A stretch of 7,707 nt of DNA from Candidatus Woesearchaeota archaeon (GTDB lineage: Archaea > Nanobdellota > Nanobdellia > Woesearchaeales > GW2011-AR9): the NCBI GenBank assembly GCA_016203215.1, contig JACQNF010000056.1, forward strand, positions 1-7,707, written 5' to 3'. Each line of letters starts with the position of its first letter. The first letter of the stretch is position 1. Below, piece by piece: positions 1 to 4,854 of this stretch. A program made the translations under genes and the position numbers. Below the pieces are notes generated by a model that searched no databases, was not told the origin of the DNA, and was given only the letters and a program-made list of their open reading frames with translations.

Positions 1-15
1 AAAAAAGTCCTTCAT
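1..15 (-). CDS. 5' end of a minus-strand gene cut by the window edge
   Basis: Reading the minus strand, an ATG at 15-13 opens a frame MKDFF that runs off the left edge, so only five codons are visible and no function can be given. The start is supported by a purine-rich stretch just upstream (GGAGAGGGTG on the minus strand, ending about 5 bases before the ATG) and by a TATA-like element about 75 bases upstream at 87-94. The gene would be read in the same direction as the Ig-like protein gene at 151-1611, but appears to have its own promoter. The call rests on start signals alone and could be wrong. Confidence 0.45.
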
Positions 16-86
16 AGTCACACCCTCTCCACCATTTAAACCTCACTTTTTGATTGGTAATCCTGACTTCAAAAATGGCAAGCTCA

Positions 87-94
87 TATATAAA
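87..94 (-). promoter_or_regulatory. TATA box for the left-edge minus-strand gene
   Basis: The minus strand carries TTTATATA here, preceded by an A-rich BRE-like stretch (AAAAACA). A start site about 25 bases downstream would give a leader of roughly 50 bases before the ATG at 15, long enough to hold the observed Shine-Dalgarno-like purines. The core is partly symmetrical, so it could be read on the plus strand as well, but no convincing plus-strand gene follows. Confidence 0.45.
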
Positions 95-127
95 TGTTTT
101 TATTGTCAAGTCGCTACGATTACAGAG

Positions 128-132
128 AAAAA
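128..132 (-). terminator. Possible oligo-T terminator after the Ig-like protein gene
   Basis: Nineteen bases past the TAG stop at 151 the minus strand reads GGTTTTTCTC. Archaeal intrinsic termination often needs only a T run in the non-template strand, so this is a weak candidate. No stable hairpin is seen. Confidence 0.25.
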
Positions 133-150
133 CCAAGAAGCGAAGCGCAC

Positions 151-1611
151 CTACTCAACACCTAATTTAAACACGTTAGAATATGCTTTTCCTTTACGAC
201 GTTTTCCCTTGCCATATTCAACAACTGCCCGCGGCAAGCTGAACGTGCCCAAGATATTTAGTTTTGCGCGCACTTTATAGGTAATGATCCGATGCTCGTG
301 TGCATCAAGCTCGACGAGAGACCATGTCACTTTTGTACCGTGTTTTGTATGTGTGATTTCCTTCGGACGAAGCGTGCCCAAATCAAGGCTGCGCTCAACA
401 TTGACGATTGCAGGAACAATATCTGTCACCGTCACTTCTTTTAACGGTGTCGACGAGCGATTTTCTAATTCGAGTGTTATTTTAATTTCTGAAAGCGCGC
501 CTTCTCCCTCATGAAGAGTCGTCGCCGCTTTCTTTGTCAATGCGACAGGCGAGCGTACTTTCCAGTAGAGCAGACCCACGATGAGCACGAACACTAAGAG
601 GTAAAAGAGCAGACGGAAATTGACGACGAAAGAGACCGTTGCCGTTTCTCCCGGAGCTAAGGTCAACTGCCATGCTAAGTACCGCTGTTTTTCTTCGACA
701 ATGGTCCTCCCTTCCCCTTGCGTGAACAACGATGCCCAAAGTGTCGTAGGATATTTCACTTCCTGCGTGTTCAAAACATTACCTTTGTTGGTAAAACTTA
801 ACTCGTAAAAATGTTTCAAGAAAATAGTTTCCTGACGCACAGAAACAGCAAAATCAGAGACGACGGGAATGACTTCAACATTACGATTGAACCCTTTCAC
901 GACTTGACCTTCCTTTTCTAACACAAAGACAAGCGTGTACTCTTTAGGCTGCTGGATTTCACTTGGGATGACTGAGAACTCCACTGTTTTCTTCCCCCGG
1001 GGAGGAAGATCGACGGTCAATTCTTGATTAAACTCGGGCATCTCGCTCTGCAGCCGAACCGTGAGATTTGCTAAATTAAGAGGATTCTTGTTCTCCAAAA
1101 ACAACTTGATGGAAACTGGGTTAAGAGGAACAATCTTGTCATTCATGTCGATAGATACTTTCACGACAGGAAGATAATCCTGCGGCGTTTCTGGCCAAAG
1201 AGTGATTGGTAATTCTACTTTTTCCTCGCCGCTGTTGCTGTTGACGATCAGAATAGGCGCATAACTGTTAGGCAGGAGCACCGCCGCGGGAGACACAGAT
1301 ACTTTGACCATGATCGTGTGGCTCTGCCCCGGCCCGAGACTGACTTGACGATCACTAGCAGGAGAAAAATCAACGTTCCAATCTCGATCATAGGAGATGA
1401 GTTTGTATGTTTGCTCAAAGTTAGCCGTGTTCTTAATAGCAAGACGGAAGATTGCCGTTTCTGATGGCCGGATATGGTCTTTCTCCGCCGTTACCGACAC
1501 TGACGCCGTTCCCGCAGCAGAGAATAAAGGGATCAGCAACAAGAAGAAAATGACGCCGGCGACAATCGCACTACGACGATGTACATCACGAAACACAACA
1601 TACTTTTTCAT
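151..1611 (-). CDS. Membrane-anchored Ig-like repeat protein with a DUF11-like C-terminal domain
   Basis: The product is 486 residues from ATG 1611. A basic start (MKKYVVFRDVHRR) and hydrophobic run at about residues 14-33 form a signal peptide, with a plausible signal peptidase I site near AAGTA-SVS. Residues 38-330 look like consecutive beta-sandwich domains of the NEW3/CARDB/COG1361 surface-protein type, with phrases such as 'SLGPGQSHTIMVKV' and 'LAPGETATVSF'. A transmembrane segment lies at about 332-349. It is followed by a second beta-rich domain (about 370-465) resembling DUF11, with 'VTVTDIVPAIVNV', and a basic patch GKGKRRKGK at 467-475. An in-frame ATG at 1704 would lengthen the protein, but the promoter at 1656-1663 lies inside that extension and the signal peptide begins at 1611. 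GTG 1614 is a close alternative. SD-like GGGGTG lies 10 bases upstream of the ATG. The gene is divergent from the 5-TM cluster. A role as surface anchor or stator-like partner is inference. Confidence 0.85.
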   Translation of the reverse strand: MKKYVVFRDVHRRSAIVAGVIFFLLLIPLFSAAGTASVSVTAEKDHIRPSETAIFRLAIKNTANFEQTYKLISYDRDWNVDFSPASDRQVSLGPGQSHTIMVKVSVSPAAVLLPNSYAPILIVNSNSGEEKVELPITLWPETPQDYLPVVKVSIDMNDKIVPLNPVSIKLFLENKNPLNLANLTVRLQSEMPEFNQELTVDLPPRGKKTVEFSVIPSEIQQPKEYTLVFVLEKEGQVVKGFNRNVEVIPVVSDFAVSVRQETIFLKHFYELSFTNKGNVLNTQEVKYPTTLWASLFTQGEGRTIVEEKQRYLAWQLTLAPGETATVSFVVNFRLLFYLLVFVLIVGLLYWKVRSPVALTKKAATTLHEGEGALSEIKITLELENRSSTPLKEVTVTDIVPAIVNVERSLDLGTLRPKEITHTKHGTKVTWSLVELDAHEHRIITYKVRAKLNILGTFSLPRAVVEYGKGKRRKGKAYSNVFKLGVE

Positions 1612-1655
1612 CACGACTTTGCACCCCTTTGATACCCTCCACGAATTAATACTAC

Positions 1656-1663
1656 TATTTAAA
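1656..1663 (-). promoter_or_regulatory. TATA box for the Ig-like protein gene
   Basis: The minus strand reads TTTAAATA, with CGAAGC as a BRE-like stretch upstream. Transcription would begin near 1634, giving a leader of about 20 bases that contains GGGGTG before the ATG at 1611. This position also argues against translation starting at 1704. Confidence 0.6.
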
Positions 1664-1703
1664 AGCTTCGATTTACGCTTCCCGTCTGTGGTCGGTAGAA
1701 ACA

Positions 1704-1711
1704 TTTAAATA
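1704..1711 (+). promoter_or_regulatory. BRE/TATA promoter of the 5-TM paralog cluster
   Basis: TTTAAATA is preceded by TAGAAAC, a good BRE match, and predicts a start near 1733. That leaves a short leader of about 18 bases to the ATG at 1751. The same TAGAAA sequence precedes the TATA box of the ATPase gene at 4822, so the two plus-strand units may have similarly built promoters. Confidence 0.65.
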
Positions 1712-1750
1712 GTCCGTTCTTTTAATTTCTCTCACAAAGAAGTGGATACG

Positions 1751-2326
1751 ATGGTAGAAGAAAGCATATTTCGTGGAGTGATAGGGTTCTTAGAAAAGTT
1801 AGGCGTTTATGATATTATTCTTCCGTTCCTGCTGGTATTCACACTTGTCTTTGCAGTCCTGGAAAAAACAAAAATTCTCGGCGTGGAGAAAGTCAAAGAT
1901 CAAGAATATACTAAAAAGAATATCAACGCCATGGTTGCATTCGTCACCGCATTCTTGGTGATTGCATCAGCACAGCTAGTGGCCGTGATCAGCAGCGTGA
2001 TGGCGAATGTCGTCTTGCTTCTTGTTCTTTCGATCTGTTTCCTGATGCTTGTCGGTTCGTTCTATGCTGACCAGCAGTTCAGCTTGGAGAAATCACCAAA
2101 GTGGGTGAAATTTCTGATGGTACTGATGTTCATCGGTGTCGTCGTCATTTTTCTCAATGCCCTTGGCTGGCTGGAGACAGTCTTCGGCGTGTTCTACCTG
2201 ATGTTCACCAACCTGGATGCAGAATGGGCAGCAGGGCTGTTATTCCTTCTCATCATCCTTGGATTCATCTGGTATGTGACCCATGACACAAAACCAACAG
2301 GAGGGTCGTCAGAAGGAAAGAAATAA
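1751..2326 (+). CDS. Five-TM membrane protein, paralog 1 of a tandem triplet
   Basis: This is a 191-residue integral membrane protein of unknown function. Predicted membrane segments are at about 19-37, 58-78, 84-104, 118-137 and 158-176. Lysines cluster in the loops after TM1 (38-57) and TM3 (105-119) and in the C-terminal tail, so the N-terminus should face out and the C-terminus in. TM1 carries D21-I-I-L-P25-F26 and ends in EKTKILG, a signature shared with the next two genes. The frame also has a GTG at 1742. ATG 1751 was preferred because both sisters begin MVT or MAT at an equivalent distance from the signature. The SD (GTGGAT) is weak, in keeping with a very short leader. It is first in a probable operon, 84 bases ahead of paralog 2. 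No known enzyme or transporter motif is visible. Membrane component of the neighbouring secretion ATPase is an inference from context. Confidence 0.87.
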   Translation: MVEESIFRGVIGFLEKLGVYDIILPFLLVFTLVFAVLEKTKILGVEKVKDQEYTKKNINAMVAFVTAFLVIASAQLVAVISSVMANVVLLLVLSICFLMLVGSFYADQQFSLEKSPKWVKFLMVLMFIGVVVIFLNALGWLETVFGVFYLMFTNLDAEWAAGLLFLLIILGFIWYVTHDTKPTGGSSEGKK

Positions 2327-2364
2327 AAATTACAAAGAGAATCACAAATAGATACACGATATCA

Positions 2365-2389
2365 TTACCCATACAAAATAGATGGGTGA
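2365..2389 (+). repeat. Inverted repeat (hairpin) in the leader before paralog 2
   Basis: ACCCAT at 2367-2372 and ATGGGT at 2382-2387 are perfect inverted arms separated by nine A-rich bases. A T-A and a T-G pair extend the stem to about eight pairs. The hairpin ends nine bases before the GGAGGT ribosome site, so it could set spacing, slow decay or tune translation of paralog 2 relative to paralog 1, or be a protein site. No experimental support. Confidence 0.4.
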
Positions 2390-2397
2390 AACCAAAA

Positions 2398-2403
2398 GGA
2401 GGT
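2398..2403 (+). promoter_or_regulatory. Strong Shine-Dalgarno site for paralog 2
   Basis: AGGAGGT stands seven bases before the ATG at 2411 and fixes that start. It is much stronger than the ribosome sites of paralogs 1 and 3, which suggests that this internal cistron is initiated independently. Confidence 0.75.
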
Positions 2404-2410
2404 CTGATCG

Positions 2411-2995
2411 ATGGTAACTGCATTAAATACATTAGCGACATATTTTCAAACGTACGGGGTTTTAGATTTCTTCCTCCCGTTTATTCTCGTCTTTACGATT
2501 GTCTACGCTACGCTTGCGAAAATAAAGATTCTCGGAGAAGGGAAGAAACAATTTAACGTCATTGTTTCATTGGTCTTGGCGCTTCTCTTCGTCGTTCCCC
2601 ATATACTTGGCACGTATCCCCTCGGCTACGACCCAGTTGCAGTGATGAATGAAGCGTTGCCGAGCATTTCTCTGGTCAGTGTTGCGGCAATCATGGTTCT
2701 CTTATTGATGGGGGTCTTCGGTACACGATTTGCGCAAGGCGCCGTTCCTTTCATCGCTCTCGTTGCTCTCGGTTTTGTCGTCTATATTTTCGGCTCTGCG
2801 CTCAATCTCTGGAATGGGCCTTACGATGCGTTTTCCTGGTGGACACCAGAATTATCCGAATTGTTAGTCGTGATTCTCGTCTTTGGGCTCGTCATCTGGC
2901 TGATTGTCAAAGAGCCGACGCAGGAAGGACGCGGAGTCATGGGCGGTTTAAAGAAAGGATTGGAGGCATTGAAGAAAGGGTTTGAACGAGTATAA
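2411..2995 (+). CDS. Five-TM membrane protein, paralog 2 of a tandem triplet
   Basis: This 194-residue membrane protein has segments at about 17-35, 49-65, 86-103, 110-129 and 150-166. TM1 contains D19-F-F-L-P23-F24 and is followed by AKIKILGEGKK, closely matching paralog 1 (LPFxLVFTxVxAxLxKxKILG). The positively charged loop after TM1 and lysine-rich tail give the same N-out, C-in topology. The tail (171-194) is distinctive: a likely amphipathic helix with repeated G-L-K-K / A-L-K-K spacing that could lie on the membrane surface or bind a cytoplasmic partner. The outer loop between TM4 and TM5 is aromatic (LWNGPYDAFSWW). It has the strongest ribosome site of the group and lies 27 bases ahead of paralog 3. 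Function unknown; sisterhood with its neighbours is seen directly in the sequence. Confidence 0.88.
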   Translation: MVTALNTLATYFQTYGVLDFFLPFILVFTIVYATLAKIKILGEGKKQFNVIVSLVLALLFVVPHILGTYPLGYDPVAVMNEALPSISLVSVAAIMVLLLMGVFGTRFAQGAVPFIALVALGFVVYIFGSALNLWNGPYDAFSWWTPELSELLVVILVFGLVIWLIVKEPTQEGRGVMGGLKKGLEALKKGFERV

Positions 2996-3022
2996 TCATT
3001 CTCTTCTTGTGAAAAAAATACC

Positions 3023-3589
3023 ATGGCAACCGTCCTCGACTTAAGTTTGCTCCAAGCGTTTGATTTTGTTTTCCCTTTTATCTTCATCTGGGCGATTGTC
3101 TTTGCGATCCTTCAGAAAACGGGAGCAACAGGTAAATCCATCGGGATTGATAGTGTTATTTCTACAGTGGTAGCGTTCATGAGCATCCTCTCTCCTGCGA
3201 TAATTCAGATGATCAATTTTATGATCCCTTGGTTTGCTGTGACGATTATTTTCTTCATCCTTCTCTTGCTCGTCTTCCGCGTCTTCGGTGCAAAAGATGA
3301 AAACATTTTTAGTGCGCTCGCTTCAGACAAGTCAATCATGTGGGTGATTATTGGCATCGGTCTTGTCATCGTCTTCGCGGCGTTTGGCAATGTCTTTGGG
3401 CAATCATTTACCGAACAAGCGTTTCAGGGAGAAACCACTATCGTCAATGCCAGCACTGGCGTGGCAACAACCAGCTTTCAGGCAAACATTACAGGAATTT
3501 TAGCTAATCCTAAGGTGTTGGGGATGATCATTCTCTTTGCCATCGCCGTCTTCGCCATCGCACTGTTAAGCGGAAGTAATGCGAAGTAG
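3023..3589 (+). CDS. Five-TM membrane protein, paralog 3 of a tandem triplet
   Basis: This 188-residue membrane protein has segments at about 13-30, 43-62, 68-88, 105-122 and 164-183. It keeps the TM1 signature as F13-D14-F-V-F-P18-F19, followed by IVFAILQKT, but is the most diverged of the three: the KILG end is replaced by GATGK. The loop between TM4 and TM5 (123-163) is longer, rich in Thr, Ser, Asn and Gln, and predicted to be extracellular, with two N-x-S/T sequons (NAS near 142, NIT near 155). The gene follows paralog 2 by 27 bases and has only a weak SD (GTGA ten bases before ATG), suggesting dependence on upstream translation. It ends the plus-strand operon and faces the coiled-coil genes across a 62-base convergent gap. 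Function unknown. Confidence 0.87.
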   Translation: MATVLDLSLLQAFDFVFPFIFIWAIVFAILQKTGATGKSIGIDSVISTVVAFMSILSPAIIQMINFMIPWFAVTIIFFILLLLVFRVFGAKDENIFSALASDKSIMWVIIGIGLVIVFAAFGNVFGQSFTEQAFQGETTIVNASTGVATTSFQANITGILANPKVLGMIILFAIAVFAIALLSGSNAK

Positions 3590-3631
3590 AAATAAATCTT
3601 GAAGAGTTTACCCTGTTGTTAACCAAGAACA

Positions 3632-3647
3632 TCTTGTGATAGCAAGA
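3632..3647 (-). terminator. Small inverted repeat in the convergent gap, possible terminator
   Basis: TCTTG at 3632-3636 and CAAGA at 3643-3647 can pair around a six-base loop, just beyond the TAA stop of the minus-strand coiled-coil gene. The stem is only five pairs and no long T run follows in either direction, so termination here is a weak inference from position. Confidence 0.25.
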
Positions 3648-3651
3648 CACT

Positions 3652-4230
3652 TTACTTCCGTTTCATCCTTCCTGTCAGCGACGAGAGTTCTTTCACGTTC
3701 TCGACAAACTCAGGGATCACATCTTTAAACACTTTACCGACGGCGCCTAACTCCGTTCCAACATCGCGCATCCGCGTGTCGTAATCATCTAATTTTCCAA
3801 GAACACCTTGATGAAGAACTTTAAAATCATCTTTCAATTTCTGCACATCATTCATCAATTGACGCTGTTTCTCTTCCACTTTCTCTTTCCACTCTACGAT
3901 CTTTCGTACTTCTAAGATCAATTGATCCCACTTCTCATCTATAATATTCTCAGCAATCTCTGCAATGCGTTCATACCCCGCGATGCTTTCTTGAGATTGC
4001 GGCATCATCATCTGTGGTTGAGCATAACCGCCCATCTCGGGATACGGCGACGCCATCCCTTCTGGAGAGGGCGGACCTTGATCAAGCATACTTAATCCCG
4101 CGCTCACTTGATCGGGACGATAACCTCGTCGTGTCATCTCTGCCATGATCTCAGAGTCGTCCATGCCCGAGCTACGTAATTGCATCATCTCAGAACTAAC
4201 ATCAGTATTCTGTGGAGGATATAATGCCAT
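3652..4230 (-). CDS. Coiled-coil cytoplasmic protein with a helical N-terminal module
   Basis: The 192-residue product has no signal peptide or membrane segment. Residues 12-50 form a short helical module of the pattern LRxxGMxxxEIxxEMxxxGYxxxxVxxGL, which looks like a UBA-like or repeat-helix element. A flexible linker rich in Pro, Met and Gly follows (52-80, with PQMMMPQSQ). Residues 84-190 are a long charged helix/coiled coil, including 'ENIIDEKWDQLILEV' and 'KIVEWKEKVEEKQRQL'. This layout is familiar from DPANN hypothetical proteins; I know of no assigned function. ATG 4230 was chosen because the GAAGGTGA site at 4243-4236 stands five bases before it; ATG 4233 and GTG 4239 are in-frame alternatives. 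The upstream gene's TGA stop is part of that ribosome site, so the two genes should be co-translated. Analogy with archaellum ArlC/D/E adaptors is inference. Confidence 0.85.
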   Translation of the reverse strand: MALYPPQNTDVSSEMMQLRSSGMDDSEIMAEMTRRGYRPDQVSAGLSMLDQGPPSPEGMASPYPEMGGYAQPQMMMPQSQESIAGYERIAEIAENIIDEKWDQLILEVRKIVEWKEKVEEKQRQLMNDVQKLKDDFKVLHQGVLGKLDDYDTRMRDVGTELGAVGKVFKDVIPEFVENVKELSSLTGRMKRK

Positions 4231-4235
4231 CATTT

Positions 4236-4243
4236 TCACCTTC
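4236..4243 (-). promoter_or_regulatory. Shine-Dalgarno site overlapping the upstream stop codon
   Basis: GAAGGTGA on the minus strand includes the TGA stop (4238-4236) of the 138-codon gene and sits five bases before ATG 4230. Ribosomes finishing the first coiled-coil protein would be placed directly on the start of the second, a classical layout for fixed stoichiometry. Confidence 0.65.
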
Positions 4244-4652
4244 TTTCAGTTTTCATTTCTGGAACAGGAACAGTATGCCCGCCGTGATGATGCTCCGCTA
4301 ATTTTGCTTCAACGATTCGTTCGACATCACGCTGCGTCGCGAAATGAATAGGATTCCAAAGATCAACATAACGCCGGAGAAGAGAAACTTGTTCAACCCC
4401 CGCCGTCTGACGTAGTTCCTTGACGACAAGGTCCATTTTCTGCATCAGGCCGTCATGATCGCGCTTTAGATCAAGAAGATCATCCGTTAACACTTTCACT
4501 TCCCTCTTGAGATCCGCATTCTTCTTGATGTAATCATTCTTAAAGATATCCATCTGCCGCAGGAGATTATTGACCTTGCTCTCAAGCCCTTTTACGACAA
4601 CGTAGAGGGTGTTCATATCGAATCCAGGAGCCGCCGGTGGAACTGTAACCAT
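4236..4652 (-). CDS. Small coiled-coil protein with WNP motif and histidine-rich tail
   Basis: The product is 138 residues, soluble and mostly helical. Residues 12-82 form a heptad-rich coiled coil (for example 'VKGLESKVNNLLRQMDIF' and 'LLDLKRDHDGLM'). A compact segment at 89-118 follows, with VDLWNPIHFATQRDVERIV; this W-N-P region resembles a conserved patch I associate with DPANN coiled-coil proteins, though I cannot name a family. The tail has HHHGGH at 121-126, a possible metal-binding or pH-sensitive cluster, then a charged end. ATG 4652 lies right after GAAGAGGT and about ten bases from the predicted transcription start, so initiation is probably near-leaderless; ATG 4616 (MNTLYVV) is an alternative. 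It is first in a two-gene unit with the 192-residue coiled-coil protein and divergent from the ATPase gene. A role as an ATPase adaptor, like ArlC/D/E, is inferred from context and fold only. Confidence 0.83.
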   Translation of the reverse strand: MVTVPPAAPGFDMNTLYVVVKGLESKVNNLLRQMDIFKNDYIKKNADLKREVKVLTDDLLDLKRDHDGLMQKMDLVVKELRQTAGVEQVSLLRRYVDLWNPIHFATQRDVERIVEAKLAEHHHGGHTVPVPEMKTERR

Positions 4653-4682
4653 ACCTCTTCAGTCTTGATGAAGGAAGAGGGG

Positions 4683-4690
4683 ATAATAAA
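4683..4690 (-). promoter_or_regulatory. TATA box for the coiled-coil operon
   Basis: The minus strand reads TTTATTAT here, placing the transcription start near 4660 and leaving only about ten leader bases before ATG 4652. The SD-like GAGGT directly abuts the ATG, too close for normal use, which fits near-leaderless initiation. Confidence 0.5.
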
Positions 4691-4821
4691 GTTATGTGAG
4701 TATTCCAGAGTAGTATTATGTTGGCAATTGACTCTCGTTAGAACAACTATATCTTCCACGAGACCAATGACCCACCTCCAAAATCATCCTCGCAAACTAA
4801 ATACCTAGTTCATTTAGAAAG

Positions 4822-4829
4822 TATAATAA
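4822..4829 (+). promoter_or_regulatory. BRE/TATA promoter of the secretion ATPase gene
   Basis: TATAATAA preceded by TAGAAAG lies about 29 bases from the ATG at 4855, so transcription should begin at or within a few bases of the start codon. There is no Shine-Dalgarno match between them (CCCAAAATCT), so the message is predicted to be leaderless. The roughly 200-base divergent region 4653-4854 otherwise holds only the opposing promoter at 4683-4690. Confidence 0.68.
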
Positions 4830-4854
4830 ACTTTACTTTCCACTCCCAAAATCT

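Noticed and set aside
50..280. 76-codon plus-strand frame at the left end
   Set aside because: It overlaps the end of the Ig-like gene on the other strand and contains the TATA element of the left-edge gene.
151..1611. Class III (pilin/archaellin) signal peptide on the Ig-like protein
   Set aside because: The region HRRSAIVAGV lacks a clear prepilin peptidase site, and the hydrophobic run ends in a conventional A-x-A-like cleavage region.
1612..1704. 31-codon N-terminal extension of the Ig-like protein starting at ATG 1704
   Set aside because: The likely promoter TATA box (1656-1663) lies inside the extension, the ATG overlaps the opposing promoter, and a proper signal peptide begins at ATG 1611.
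1397..1708. 103-codon plus-strand frame opposite the start of the Ig-like gene
   Set aside because: It is antisense to the signal peptide and first domain of a well supported gene, and has no ribosome site or promoter.
2411..2995. Assigning the 5-TM proteins to the GspF/ArlJ/TadC platform family
   Set aside because: They lack the large cytoplasmic helical domains and usual length of T2SSF proteins; only gene context suggests a platform-like role.
1647..4718. Ten-base sequence AGTAGTATTA shared by the two divergent promoter regions (1656-1647 minus, 4709-4718 plus)
   Set aside because: Shared ten-base words are expected many times by chance in a window this size, and the two copies differ in position relative to the TATA boxes.
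4668..4808. 46-codon plus-strand frame in the divergent region before the ATPase
   Set aside because: It has no Shine-Dalgarno site, no promoter at the right distance, and runs through the opposing promoter; composition is unconvincing.
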